DNA of 64,000 nucleotides from Thermotogae bacterium (GCA_024233675.1 JACKPH010000002.1:248001-312000); one strand, 5' to 3'. Positions 52,421 to 61,778 are shown, numbered from the stretch's first letter. Numbers and translations: made by a program. The notes: generated by a model not told the origin, from the sequence alone.

Positions 52421-52527
52421 ATTAAATATTATTTATAAAAATATTTTATTTCTTTTTTGTAATATAATTATTAAATAATAAGAAAATTATTTTAGCAAAC
52501 AATCTCTTTATCAGGGGAATTATAAAT

Positions 52528-53148
52528 ATAAAAAAAATTATTTTAATTTTACTTTTAGTGTTAATAATATTATTGTGTGTAAATATTTTTGCCGTAATCG
52601 TTATAGTCAGCCAAAATAATCCATCCAAACATAACGAGTACGACCGTAATGATCCCAAAAATTATTATTATGATGTAGCATGCGAAGAATATGATCATAT
52701 AATAATAAGCCATGGTAATCCTGCTCAGCTTAATTGCTCTATTGCTTCAACCGGTACATTATCTGTAACAAGACCTCATTCATTTTTATGGACCATTTCT
52801 GTTCAGAAAAATAAAGATTTTGATATGTTATTCCATAATAATAAAGACTTTGAACTATTAGTCGGGAAAAATAAAAAATTTAAAATGTCAGTCGGAAAAT
52901 CTGAGATTAAATTTTCAGGTGTAATTAAAGATAACTATGATGCTTCATATGAAGTTACACAGCAGATGTTGGATCAGGCTCCGACATGGACTATTTGCGA
53001 AGCTATTAATACAGTTCAGAATAAAATTACTATAATTAAATCAAGAAGATTTAAGTATGATACTTCTGCTGTATGGGAAATAGTTTCTGATTTAACTGCA
53101 ATAAAAACTACTGATTATCCTGTATATTCAATAATATCTACCAGATAA
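52528..53148 (+). CDS. Membrane-anchored protein, apparent AUA start
   Basis: A 206-residue protein with an N-terminal anchor (KKIILILLLVLIILL, residues 2-16, continuing to about residue 28) and a polar extracytoplasmic domain of unknown family. The conventional start GTG 52558 would cut the anchor and has no ribosome site. Reading upstream, ATA at 52528 begins a classic M-K-K-hydrophobic signal and lies nine bases after AGGGGA (52513-52518). This is either a rare AUA initiation or an ATG lost by mutation. A near-repeat NKDFDMLFHNNKDFELLVGK, then NKKFKMSVGKSEIKF, occurs about residues 95-130. It is monocistronic and followed by a strong terminator. Confidence 0.65.
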   Translation: MKKIILILLLVLIILLCVNIFAVIVIVSQNNPSKHNEYDRNDPKNYYYDVACEEYDHIIISHGNPAQLNCSIASTGTLSVTRPHSFLWTISVQKNKDFDMLFHNNKDFELLVGKNKKFKMSVGKSEIKFSGVIKDNYDASYEVTQQMLDQAPTWTICEAINTVQNKITIIKSRRFKYDTSAVWEIVSDLTAIKTTDYPVYSIISTR

Positions 53149-53154
53149 AATAAT

Positions 53155-53190
53155 AATCCCTCTTTTTATTAAAATAAAAAGAGGGATTTT
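53155..53190 (+). terminator. Terminator
   Basis: A 16-bp stem AATCCCTCTTTTTATT/AATAAAAAGAGGGATT (53155-53170 with about 53173-53188), then T residues. Confidence 0.88.
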
Positions 53191-53336
53191 ATATTATAAA
53201 AATCTTTAAATATTCTTATAAAAAGGAGCATCTTAATTACTAAAACCGATTTTCCGACTTAATATTTCATGTGTAAAAATATATATTAAATTATACAGAA
53301 CTCTTTATAAATGCTTTCTTTTTTTATTGATATGTT

Positions 53337-53364
53337 TTGATAAATATTTATTATAGCGTATAAT
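53337..53364 (+). promoter_or_regulatory. Sigma-70 promoter
   Basis: TTGATA (53337-53342), 16 bases, TATAAT (53359-53364), 33 bases before the next start codon. Confidence 0.75.
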
Positions 53365-53397
53365 GATTATAGAAAGAACTATACAGGAGGGATTTTT

Positions 53398-54312
53398 ATG
53401 TTAAAACTTAATCATCACGCTCTGGAACTTGTTAAAAAGAATTTTCAGGAGATCGCAAGACCTCTGGAATTAAATATTTATAATATGCTTTTTGAAGGCG
53501 GTTCAGAAGAAGATGCTATTCAGGAACTTTTAAAATATCAGAATTCTGACGGTGGTTTCGGTAACGGTATAGAACCTGATTTTCTTATGCCTTATTCTTC
53601 ACCTGCAGCAACAACAAAAGCTTTAGAATATCTTGAATATTTCAGTTCTGAAAAATCAGAAGATATAAGATTAAAAGTTTTTTCTTATCTTGAGAAAACT
53701 TTTGACAAAAATGAAAACAGATGGTTTAGTATTACTCCTGAGGTTAACAATTTTCCTCATGCACCGTGGTGGGAATTTATTGAAGAAAAAAATATGTCCG
53801 TAATAGATTTTAATAAGGGGAATCCTTCAGCAGAAATACTTTCATATATATACAAATATAATAATCCTATTAAATCGATAAATACCGATGAAATAATAAA
53901 ATTTTATTCGGACTATCTTAATTCTATGAAAAAATTTCAGTCAGATCATGAAATATATTGTTTTTTAAGACTTTATAATGTTGTAAATGATGATGTTAAA
54001 AAGTCTATGAAAAAGCCTTTAAAGAAAGCTATTAATTCTTTGGTTTCAAAAAATAATGAAGACTGGATAAATTATGTTCCGGAGCCTCTGAAATTTGTTT
54101 CTCTTGTAGACGGGGAAAATTTCGGACTGGAAAAAAGACTTGTGGATCAGAATATAAATTACAGAATAGGTGTTCTTGAATTATACGGAATATTTACACC
54201 GAACTGGTCATGGGATAATTATGAAGAAGATTGGGAAATAAGCAAAAAAGCATGGTCCGGTATTTTAACACTTGAAAATCTTATTCTTCTTAAAAAATAC
54301 GGAAGAATATAA
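53398..54312 (+). CDS. Alpha/alpha-toroid (prenyltransferase/cyclase-like) protein
   Basis: A 304-residue soluble, helical protein with a QNSDGGFGNGIEPDF motif (residues 48-62) like the QW repeats of squalene-hopene cyclase and protein prenyltransferases. A second GNPSAEILSY segment is present, but the catalytic DXDD motif of cyclases is absent. It is therefore probably a binding or structural relative, not a terpene cyclase. It is monocistronic, starting behind AGGAGGG. It is convergent with the small outer-membrane protein gene, with only six bases between stop codons and no visible terminator. Confidence 0.75.
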   Translation: MLKLNHHALELVKKNFQEIARPLELNIYNMLFEGGSEEDAIQELLKYQNSDGGFGNGIEPDFLMPYSSPAATTKALEYLEYFSSEKSEDIRLKVFSYLEKTFDKNENRWFSITPEVNNFPHAPWWEFIEEKNMSVIDFNKGNPSAEILSYIYKYNNPIKSINTDEIIKFYSDYLNSMKKFQSDHEIYCFLRLYNVVNDDVKKSMKKPLKKAINSLVSKNNEDWINYVPEPLKFVSLVDGENFGLEKRLVDQNINYRIGVLELYGIFTPNWSWDNYEEDWEISKKAWSGILTLENLILLKKYGRI

Positions 54313-54318
54313 AAATTT

Positions 54319-54750
54319 TCAGAATAGATAATCGGTAGTTAGCATAGGAACAGGTCCGCCAAATTTCCGTACTGCGGAAAAAGGCAGCATAATTTCAGCA
54401 GCAGCTGATATATTTAACTTATCGTTCAGAAAATTATATCCTGCACCTATACCTGAAAGTATGAGAATTCTTTTTTCAGACGATACTTTTATAATTTTTG
54501 TATTTAATTCTAAATTTATTCCCGGATCTGTAAAGTATTTAATTTTTACAAAGGGTTCAAATAAATAATTTTTCCCTTTCATAACAAGAAATCCTGTGCC
54601 AAGCTCAGTTTCAATGTTTTTATAGCTGCATACCGTAACAGAAAAATAAGGTATTATATGTCCTGAAATTTCTATACCTGTTTTTATTTTTAAAGGAAAT
54701 AAATATGCGTTCATAAAAAGCATTAAAATTATTATAATAACTTTTTTCAT
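54319..54750 (-). CDS. Small exported beta-rich protein, OMP-like
   Basis: A 143-residue protein with a signal peptide (KKVIIIILMLFMNAYLF, residues 2-18), followed by alternating hydrophobic strands and a C terminus ending TTDYLF. A terminal aromatic residue and beta-rich pattern suggest an outer-membrane barrel and hence a diderm cell. No family is recognised. ATG 54750 lies behind TAGGAGGTAAAATT; the longer frame reads through the terminator. It is downstream of PadR past a strong terminator, so expression is probably by read-through. Confidence 0.68.
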   Translation of the reverse strand: MKKVIIIILMLFMNAYLFPLKIKTGIEISGHIIPYFSVTVCSYKNIETELGTGFLVMKGKNYLFEPFVKIKYFTDPGINLELNTKIIKVSSEKRILILSGIGAGYNFLNDKLNISAAAEIMLPFSAVRKFGGPVPMLTTDYLF

Positions 54751-54775
54751 AATTTTACCTCCTAATAAAAAAGAA

Positions 54776-54811
54776 CAGAAAATCATCTTTAAAACTAAAG
54801 ATGATTTTCTG
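54776..54811 (-). terminator. Terminator of signalling operon
   Basis: A 16-bp stem CAGAAAATCATCTTTA/TAAAGATGATTTTCTG (54776-54791 with 54796-54811) then TTCTTTTTT on the minus strand. It overlaps the PadR stop. Confidence 0.88.
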
Positions 54812-55148
54812 CTCTTTTTATAAAATCATTTATAAGTTTTTTCTGATTTTCCATTTCTTTTTTTATATTCTGAAGTTCTGATAAACCTATTTCCGTTATT
54901 GTATAAATTTTTCTCGGCGGAGAAGTTTCAGTGTCCCATTCGGCAGCAACATAATTCATTTCTTCAAAATTGTTGAGAAATGTATATATTCTCCCTATAT
55001 TGCCTACACCTTCAAGATTTATTCCGAATTCTCTGAGTTTTTCAACGAGTTCGTATCCGTGTGATTTCTCTTCCGATAACAGTAAAAGTAATACCGATGA
55101 AAGCCACCAGCCTTTTCCTGTAGGCGATGCACACCCTCTTTTTCTCAT
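54795..55148 (-). CDS. PadR-family transcriptional regulator
   Basis: A 117-residue winged-helix protein of the PadR family: LLLLLSEEKSHGYELVEKLREFGI (residues 19-42), GRIYTFLNNFEEMNYV, then PPRKIYTITEIG, then a C-terminal helix for dimerisation. The N-terminal MRKRGCASPTGKGWW is unusual for its Cys, Trp and Gly content. It starts two bases after the fructokinase-like gene stop. Its effector and targets are unknown; PadR proteins often control efflux or stress genes. Confidence 0.9.
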   Translation of the reverse strand: MRKRGCASPTGKGWWLSSVLLLLLSEEKSHGYELVEKLREFGINLEGVGNIGRIYTFLNNFEEMNYVAAEWDTETSPPRKIYTITEIGLSELQNIKKEMENQKKLINDFIKRAENHL

Positions 55149-55150
55149 AT

Positions 55151-56080
55151 TTAACCCTCCGATTCCATGTATTTAAGTATTTCTTCTTTTTCCGGAAAAG
55201 ATCCTATTGCTCCTTTTTTTGTCGTGGTAAGTGCTCCGCATATGTTTGAAAATTTAAGCATTTCTTTTATTATATTAATTTCCATATTTAATCCGAAGCT
55301 GTCCACATAATAAATTATACCAGACATAAAAGCATCTCCCGCACCCGTAGTGTCAATCGGTTTAATTTTTATTGATTCTGCTGTTAATATCTGATTACCG
55401 TCATAATAAAGAGAACCTTTTTCTCCGAGTGTAATTACCATAAAGCTCATATTTTCCGTATAAATTTTTTTCATTGCTTTTTCTGTATCGGACTCATCAC
55501 TTATAAAAACAAGTTCTTCATAACTCATTTTTACAACATCAGCATAATTGAGCGCATCCGTTATAACTTTTTTTGCTTCATTTTTACTGCTCCATAAATT
55601 TAATCTAAGATTGGGATCAAAAGTTGTAATTCCCTGATAATCCTTTAAAAGATTATAATGTGTTTTTCTTGAAGGATTAGCTGTAAGTCCCAGAGAACCG
55701 AAATGTATTATTTTTGATTTTCTGACCTCTTCAAAACTGAAATCATTATGATTAAGATTTATATCAGCAGTATTGTTTCTGTAAAAAGAAAATCCGCGTT
55801 CTCCTTTTTCATCAAGAGAAACTATTGCCAGAGTTGTATTATAACCGCTTTCTGTTATCATATCGGTATTTACTCCGTTTTTTTCTATTTCTTCTTTTAA
55901 TTTTTTCCCTATATAATCTTTACCTACTTTAGAAATTATGCGGCTTTCAATTCCTAATTTTGCAGTTCCGCAGGCAACATTAGCCGGAGCTCCCCCTGCT
56001 TTAAAAATATATGAATGATTTTCATTAAAATTATCTGACGGAAGAAAATCAACAAGTAATTCTCCTATTGCACTAAACAT
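55151..56080 (-). CDS. PfkB-family sugar kinase, fructokinase-like
   Basis: A 309-residue PfkB kinase resembling fructokinase: AIGELLVDFLPSD start, the substrate motif KAGGAPANVACGTAKLG, FDPNLRLNLW and the catalytic anion hole DTTGAGDAFMSGI. It would phosphorylate fructose or a related ketose. It follows the hybrid histidine kinase by 12 bases and precedes PadR by two, an odd location for a sugar kinase. It starts behind AGGAGTGA. Confidence 0.9.
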   Translation of the reverse strand: MFSAIGELLVDFLPSDNFNENHSYIFKAGGAPANVACGTAKLGIESRIISKVGKDYIGKKLKEEIEKNGVNTDMITESGYNTTLAIVSLDEKGERGFSFYRNNTADINLNHNDFSFEEVRKSKIIHFGSLGLTANPSRKTHYNLLKDYQGITTFDPNLRLNLWSSKNEAKKVITDALNYADVVKMSYEELVFISDESDTEKAMKKIYTENMSFMVITLGEKGSLYYDGNQILTAESIKIKPIDTTGAGDAFMSGIIYYVDSFGLNMEINIIKEMLKFSNICGALTTTKKGAIGSFPEKEEILKYMESEG

Positions 56081-56092
56081 AAATATTCACTC

Positions 56093-58774
56093 CTATATCT
56101 CTTTTATTTCAGAATATATTTTATCCAGAATTTCTTTTTTTTCATTAATATCAGAAGATTTATAAGCTTTGTTAAGTTCTGCATTTATATCAGCACTGTA
56201 AAGATTTGAAAGTATTCCTTTTATTTTATGAATGAGAGGATTTATTTCTTTAATATCGTAAGTTTTATTTATCTGCATATAACATGCATAAGTTTCCTGT
56301 TTTATTTTATCTATTATTTTTCTCAGAGCTTTTGGATCATTTTTAAATATTTCCTCAAGATTTCTCAGATTTATACCTTTAGGATTTTTAACTGTATGTT
56401 TTTCTATATTTTCAGAAAATAATGTTTTTATATCATCTTTTGAAAATGGTTTTACTATACAGAAATCAAACCCGTCTTCAGTAAATGTTTTTATTTTTGA
56501 ACTGTCTGATTCACCTGTTATAGCAATTATAGGTATAGGATATTTCTGATAATCATCACCGGATTTTATCTTTTTCATAATCTCCGTGCCGTTTAAATTC
56601 CCTATATTTATGTCAAGAAATACCGCATCATATTCAGATGTATTAATGTTTTCAAGTATTTCGCCGGGATCTTTCAGCAAATCTACCTCGTATTTTAAAT
56701 CCCTGAAAATTTCTTTTATAAGATAAAGACTGGTTTCTGAGTCATCAACAGCAAGAACTTTTCTGTTATTAATTTTTATTTCTTTAAGTGAATATGTTTC
56801 AAGACTGAATTCAACAACAAATTCCGTACCCTTTCCCTTAAAACTCTGAAAATATATTTTACCGTTATTTAATTTTTCAACTATTTTTTTGGTTATTGAA
56901 AGTCCCAAACCTGTTCCGCCGTATTTTCTCTTTATCGAACTGTCTGCCTGTGTAAAAACATTAAAAAGTTTTTCTTTTTTGTCTTCTTCTATACCTATAC
57001 CTGTATCTTCAACAGATATTACAAAATTATTTTCAGAAAATTCATCTACTTTTATTTTTACATATCCTTTCTGAGTAAATTTTATTGCATTGCTCACAAG
57101 GTTATCTATTATCTGTCTTATTCTTACAGGATCACCGTAATAAAATTTATTTTTTATATTTATTTCATATATAAATTCAAGTGATTTTTTATCAGCAAGA
57201 TTTTTATAGGTTTCAACAAGATTTTTCAGAATTATTTCAAAGTTAAAGCCTACCTTATTTATTATAAGTTTGTTGTTTTCTATTGCGGAATAATCTATTA
57301 TATCATTAAGAAGTGATAAAAGATGAATAGCGGAATTTTTGGCATTTTTTATATATTCTTTCTGTAAACTGTTAGTATCAGTTTCATTCAGAAGCTCTAT
57401 AAAACCTATAATACCGTTCATCGGAGTTCTTATTTCATGTGAAACTGATGCGATAAATTCAGATTTTAATTTAGCAGATTCTTCTGCTTTTTTTGCAGAT
57501 TCAATAAGATTTCTTTCTATGGCTTTCTGAGCTGTAAGATCTGTTACAACAGATATTGATCCCTTTATTTCGCCGTTTTCAAATTTAGGTACGGCATTAA
57601 TTAATATATCAACAAAATTCCCGTCACCTCTTATTATTCTCGATTCATACTGACTTTCCATTCCTTTTTTTCTTTTATTATAATTTTCATCAAGTATTTC
57701 CATAAAAGAAGGTTCTGTTATATCACGGGGAGAACGTCCTACAAGGAATTCCTTTTCATACCCTGTAAGTCTGCAGAATTCTCTGTTTACATATGTAAAT
57801 AATCCTTTTTCATCAGTTATTGTAAGGCCCTGTCCCATTGTTTCCATAACAGTAAGTGCAAATTTTCTCTCGGATATAATTATTTTATCTTTTTCATATC
57901 TGTTTATGGCATTTGCTATTATCTGTCCCGAAAATCTCAGTATATTTATAGATTCGCGTGACCATTGCATATGACGTCTTACACTGTCCAGTCCGAGAAA
58001 ACCTATAACACTGTCTTCTATTATTATAGGAACAACTATAAGTGATATTATATTCTGTTCTTCAAGTATTTCTTTTTCAACGGAAGCTTCTTTAGGCATT
58101 TTATCGGTAAAAGGTATATAAATATTTTCTCTTTTTTTTATTTTTTCTGTCCACCACGGAGTTAACTCAACAGGTATATTTTTAAGATTAGATATTTCAG
58201 GATTTATTCCCGGAGCACACCATTCATGTGTATTACTCTGAAAATTTCCGTCCTTACTGTAGAGAAAAACATATGATCTGTCAGCATCGGAAAATTTCCC
58301 GATTTTTTTAAGTGCCTCATTTATTTTTTCATTTATATTTTTATACGATATATTTACAAAAAAACTTGAAACTTCAGAAATTATTGTTTCAAAATAAAGT
58401 CTGAAATTAAGTTCTTTTTCGATTTTACCCATTTCACTAAAGTCTTCGAAACATATCATATAAAAATAATCTTTTATATGAGTTTTAATTACTCTGTAAA
58501 TTACATTTCCGTCATCAGAGTTTATAAATAACTCTTCATTTCCCTCATGATATATTTTTTCACTTACAGAATCTATATATTTAAAAATATTATTATTTAA
58601 ATAGTCTTTTTCTGTTTTTTTGTACTCTTTATCTAAAATATTATTAATATCACCGTTAAAAGTTTTACGAAATAAATTATTTACATCCCTGATGATAAAA
58701 TCAGAATCAGTAACCTCAACAATAAAAGCTAATTTATTAAGATTATAAAATAAATAATTATAAATATCTTCCAT
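56093..58774 (-). CDS. Hybrid sensor histidine kinase with REC and HPt
   Basis: An 893-residue cytoplasmic multi-domain sensor with no TM segment. The order is PAS-like (about 10-110), GAF (145-295, ending near GFLGLDSVRRHMQW), PAS (305-425, MGQGLTITDEKGLFTYVNRE), HisKA with phospho-acceptor His446 in SVSHEIRTP, HATPase (GTGLGLSITKKIVEKLN), REC with Asp721 in VFLDINIG, and HPt with His849 in IHKIKGIL. It is a complete in-cis phosphorelay. It overlaps the HD-GYP regulator by 17 bases, so the two probably work together on a cyclic-di-GMP output. Confidence 0.93.
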   Translation of the reverse strand: MEDIYNYLFYNLNKLAFIVEVTDSDFIIRDVNNLFRKTFNGDINNILDKEYKKTEKDYLNNNIFKYIDSVSEKIYHEGNEELFINSDDGNVIYRVIKTHIKDYFYMICFEDFSEMGKIEKELNFRLYFETIISEVSSFFVNISYKNINEKINEALKKIGKFSDADRSYVFLYSKDGNFQSNTHEWCAPGINPEISNLKNIPVELTPWWTEKIKKRENIYIPFTDKMPKEASVEKEILEEQNIISLIVVPIIIEDSVIGFLGLDSVRRHMQWSRESINILRFSGQIIANAINRYEKDKIIISERKFALTVMETMGQGLTITDEKGLFTYVNREFCRLTGYEKEFLVGRSPRDITEPSFMEILDENYNKRKKGMESQYESRIIRGDGNFVDILINAVPKFENGEIKGSISVVTDLTAQKAIERNLIESAKKAEESAKLKSEFIASVSHEIRTPMNGIIGFIELLNETDTNSLQKEYIKNAKNSAIHLLSLLNDIIDYSAIENNKLIINKVGFNFEIILKNLVETYKNLADKKSLEFIYEINIKNKFYYGDPVRIRQIIDNLVSNAIKFTQKGYVKIKVDEFSENNFVISVEDTGIGIEEDKKEKLFNVFTQADSSIKRKYGGTGLGLSITKKIVEKLNNGKIYFQSFKGKGTEFVVEFSLETYSLKEIKINNRKVLAVDDSETSLYLIKEIFRDLKYEVDLLKDPGEILENINTSEYDAVFLDINIGNLNGTEIMKKIKSGDDYQKYPIPIIAITGESDSSKIKTFTEDGFDFCIVKPFSKDDIKTLFSENIEKHTVKNPKGINLRNLEEIFKNDPKALRKIIDKIKQETYACYMQINKTYDIKEINPLIHKIKGILSNLYSADINAELNKAYKSSDINEKKEILDKIYSEIKEI

Positions 58775-59132
58775 TGTTTACCCCTTCCTGATTATATTTA
58801 TAAAATATTTCCTTTATTTCGGAAAACCCTTCACTAAAAGCTTTTACGCATTCAGGATCAAACTGTTTTCCGCTGCTTTCCTTTATTTCCTCAAAAGCTT
58901 CTTCCAGTGTCCATGCATCTTTGTAAATTCTCTCTGAAACAAGTGCATCAAAAACATCGGCAACCGATACTATTCTGGCAAAAATATTTATTTCTTTACC
59001 TTTTATTCCGTAAGGATATCCGCTTCCGTCATATCTTTCATGATGTGAAAGAGAAATGAGTGCACCTGACCTTAAAAACTGACTTTTAAGATTTTTAAGA
59101 AATTCATAACCTATTATTGTATGTTTTTTCAT
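58758..59132 (-). pseudogene. HD-GYP domain, C-terminal half (frameshifted)
   Basis: A 124-codon ORF with the second half of an HD-GYP phosphodiesterase: MKKHTIIGYEFL, SHHERYDGSGYP-type GYP motif, IVSVADVFDALVSERIYK and SSGKQFDPECVKAF. The first half, with the HD pair, lies in the preceding ORF. The two reading frames meet in TAATG. One missing base near 59150-59154 (TTAAGG where TTAAAGG would restore the frame to D-E-E-Y-E-I-M-K-K-H) explains the break. Re-initiation at this ATG could make a separate fragment, but the active site would be split. Confidence 0.8.
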
Positions 59133-59818
59133 TATTTCATACTCTTCATCCTTAATTTTCCGTTCTTTTTGAGAATACTGTCATCTATTCCTATTTTCCC
59201 TATATCATGAAGTGGTGCGGCATATCTTATTATATACTGAAATTTTTCCGATTTTCGCAGATACTTTGCTATAATCCTTGAATACTCTCCTACTCTTATT
59301 AGGTGATTTCCTGTTTCGGAATCTCTCATTACAGATATTTTACCTATTATTTCAAGAGTTTCAAGTTCTCTTATATTACTTTTTACTATTTCTTCTTTAA
59401 CTTCATATTCAAGTAGTTTTGACCTGTCTTTTAAAAGTATCTCTTTTTCTCTGAGTTTCAAAATATTTTTTACTCTTACTTCAAATTCTATTTTATCTAT
59501 AGGTTTTATAAGAAAATCAGTAACACCTTTTTTTAAAGCTTCTATTTTAATATCATAATCATTATACGCCGTAACCATAAGTATAGGAATATCGGGTTTA
59601 TAAAATCTGATAATTTCTATAAGTTCAAGTCCGTCTATATCAGGCATCATATAGTCCAGAAATACTATATCATATTTTTCTTTTATAAGAAATTCTTTTG
59701 CCTCTTTTGAATTTTCAAAATCATACACATTTCCAACAATATTTTTCAGAACTTCTTTCATTATTATAATATTTATTTCATTATCATCAACAACTACAGC
59801 TTTCATATTTTCAAACAT
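59132..59818 (-). pseudogene. Response regulator REC + HD half (frameshifted)
   Basis: A 228-codon ORF. Residues 1-115 are a receiver domain (VVDDNEINI, phospho-acceptor Asp in FLDYMMPDIDG, and KPIDKIEF). A coiled linker follows, then the first half of an HD-GYP domain (HLIRVGEYSRIIA, AAPLHDIGKIGI). The ORF ends prematurely with LRMKSMK where family members continue DEEYEIMKKHT, found intact in the next frame. Joined, the protein would be about 352 residues, a normal RpfG-type c-di-GMP phosphodiesterase. Start ATG behind AAAGGAGGTAAAT. A sequencing error in a homopolymer cannot be excluded. Confidence 0.82.
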
Positions 59819-59919
59819 ATTTACCTCCTTTATACAAATCGGTATATATTTTATTATATTTTTAAAATATTAAATCAATATTTTACATATATTAATTTTA
59901 AAAATAATAAATTAACCTG

Positions 59920-59950
59920 TTGACATTGGGTATGCTCCATGTATTAAAAT
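59920..59950 (+). promoter_or_regulatory. MerR-type promoter (19-bp spacer)
   Basis: TTGACA (59920-59925), a 19-base spacer with the imperfect palindrome GGGTATGCTCC (59928-59938), then TAAAAT (59945-59950). It aligns base for base with the promoter at 48804-48834 (TTGACATnGnGTATrCTC). It lies 69 bases before the ABC exporter. A further TATAAT at about 59960-59965 may be a second -10. Confidence 0.72.
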
Positions 59951-60018
59951 ATAAATATAGTATAATTAGTTCATACTGCTAATCACTTGTTAAATTTATT
60001 AAAGATTGGAGGATCAAT

Positions 60019-61746
60019 ATGCTAAAACGTTTTTTTGCTTATTATAAGCCGCATATGAAACTTTTCATATTTGATATGATATCGGCTTTTTTTCTTTCGG
60101 GACTGGGACTTTTTTATCCTATGATAACAAGAAAAATAATAAATGAAGCTATACCTGACAAAAACTTAAACATGGTTTTAACTTCTGCCTTATTACTTTT
60201 AGGTGTTTACCTTATGATATGGCTTTTTGAATATTTTGTCGGATACTGGGGTCATGTTATGGGTGTAAGAATACAGTACGATATGAGACAGGATCTTTTT
60301 ACCCATTTGCAGAAACTTTCCTTTAATTATTACAGTAACACAAAAATAGGTCATCTCATGTCAAGAATAACAAATGATCTTTTTGAAATATCAGAAATTG
60401 CTCATCACGGACCTGAAGATCTTTTTATTTCTCTCGTAAAAATAGTAGGTGCTTTTATACTTCTGCTTACAATAAATGTTAAACTTACTCTTATAACTTT
60501 TGCTATAGTTCCTTTCATGTTTGCATTTATGGTTTATTATAACAATAAACTTGAGGAAGCTTTCAGAGCAGCAAAAGAAAAAATGGCCGATGTAAATGCA
60601 ACAATAGAGGAATCCCTTTCAGGTATAAGAGTTGTAAAATCTTTTACAAATGAAGATTTTGAAATTGAAAGATTTAAAAAGGGTAATGATAAATTTAAAC
60701 AGGTAAGAACAGATGCATTTAAATATCTCGGAACTTTTTATTCAAGTGTAAATTTTCTTTCAAATATGGCAATTCTTATAATGCTTGTTTCGGGAGGAAT
60801 ATTTGTTGCAAACGGAGAAATTAACCTGGGAGATTTTTTTGCTTTTTCTCTTTTTGTAACGCAGTTTCTTCAGCCATTAAACGTTCTGCTGCGTTTTGTT
60901 GAGATGTACCAGCAGGGTGCTGCCGGTCTGAGACGTTTTTTTGAAATAATGGATACGGATCCTGATATAAAAGACTGCGAAAAAGCTTATGATCTAAAAG
61001 ATGTAGAAGGTAATATAAGATTTGAAAACGTAAGTTTCAGTTACGATGAAGGTGAAACTGTACTTAAAAATATAAATTTATATGTAAAAAAAGGTGAAAC
61101 TGTAGCAATAGTAGGACCGTCAGGAGCCGGGAAATCAACATTATGTTCGCTTGTACCGAGATTTTACGATGTTTCGGAAGGATCTTTATTTCTTGATAAA
61201 AATAATATAAAAGACGTTACTTTAAAATCTTTAAGACAAAATATCGGAATTGTTCAGCAGGACGTTTTCCTGTTTTCCGGAACTATACGTGATAACATAG
61301 CTTACGGAAATTTTAATGCTACAGATGAACAGATAATTGAATCAGCAAAAGCTGCTAATGCACATGATTTTATTATGAAACTTCCGGAAGGATATAACAC
61401 TTATATAGGAGAAAGAGGCGTAAAATTATCCGGAGGTCAGAAACAGAGAATATCTATAGCACGTATGTTTCTTAAAAATCCGCCTATTCTTATACTCGAT
61501 GAAGCAACTTCTTCTCTCGATAATCAGAGTGAGGCAATTATTCAGCAGTCAATCGCAAAACTTTCCGAAAACAGAACAACATTTATAATAGCCCACAGAA
61601 TGGCAACAATACGACATGCCAGAAGAATAATTGTTTTGACAGAAAACGGTATAGAAGAAGAAGGAACTCATGATTCTCTTATGGAAAAAAAGGGTGCATA
61701 TTATAACCTTTACAATGCACATTTTGAATCACTTTTAGTAAATTAA
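60019..61746 (+). CDS. ABC exporter half-transporter (TMD-NBD)
   Basis: A 575-residue type IV ABC exporter. Six TM helices occupy residues 15-300. The nucleotide-binding domain follows with Walker A GPSGAGKSTL (about 370), Q-loop VQQDVFLFSGTI, signature LSGGQKQRISIARMFL, Walker B ILILDEATSSLD and H-loop IIAHRMATIRHA. It works as a homodimer or with a partner elsewhere, and is of the MsbA/lipid or multidrug type. A MerR-type promoter upstream suggests induction by a drug or thiol stress. Start behind TTGGAGGATCAAT. Confidence 0.93.
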   Translation: MLKRFFAYYKPHMKLFIFDMISAFFLSGLGLFYPMITRKIINEAIPDKNLNMVLTSALLLLGVYLMIWLFEYFVGYWGHVMGVRIQYDMRQDLFTHLQKLSFNYYSNTKIGHLMSRITNDLFEISEIAHHGPEDLFISLVKIVGAFILLLTINVKLTLITFAIVPFMFAFMVYYNNKLEEAFRAAKEKMADVNATIEESLSGIRVVKSFTNEDFEIERFKKGNDKFKQVRTDAFKYLGTFYSSVNFLSNMAILIMLVSGGIFVANGEINLGDFFAFSLFVTQFLQPLNVLLRFVEMYQQGAAGLRRFFEIMDTDPDIKDCEKAYDLKDVEGNIRFENVSFSYDEGETVLKNINLYVKKGETVAIVGPSGAGKSTLCSLVPRFYDVSEGSLFLDKNNIKDVTLKSLRQNIGIVQQDVFLFSGTIRDNIAYGNFNATDEQIIESAKAANAHDFIMKLPEGYNTYIGERGVKLSGGQKQRISIARMFLKNPPILILDEATSSLDNQSEAIIQQSIAKLSENRTTFIIAHRMATIRHARRIIVLTENGIEEEGTHDSLMEKKGAYYNLYNAHFESLLVN

Positions 61747-61747
61747 T

Positions 61748-61778
61748 ATAGTGTATCTGGTTTATACACTATTTTTAT
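61748..61778 (+). terminator. Terminator of ABC exporter
   Basis: ATAGTGTAT (61748-61756) pairs with ATACACTAT (61764-61772), followed by TTTTATAG. Confidence 0.78.

Noticed and set aside
53398..54312. Terpene cyclase
   Set aside because: One QW-like motif is present, but the catalytic aspartate motif of squalene-hopene cyclases is absent and the protein is only half the usual length.
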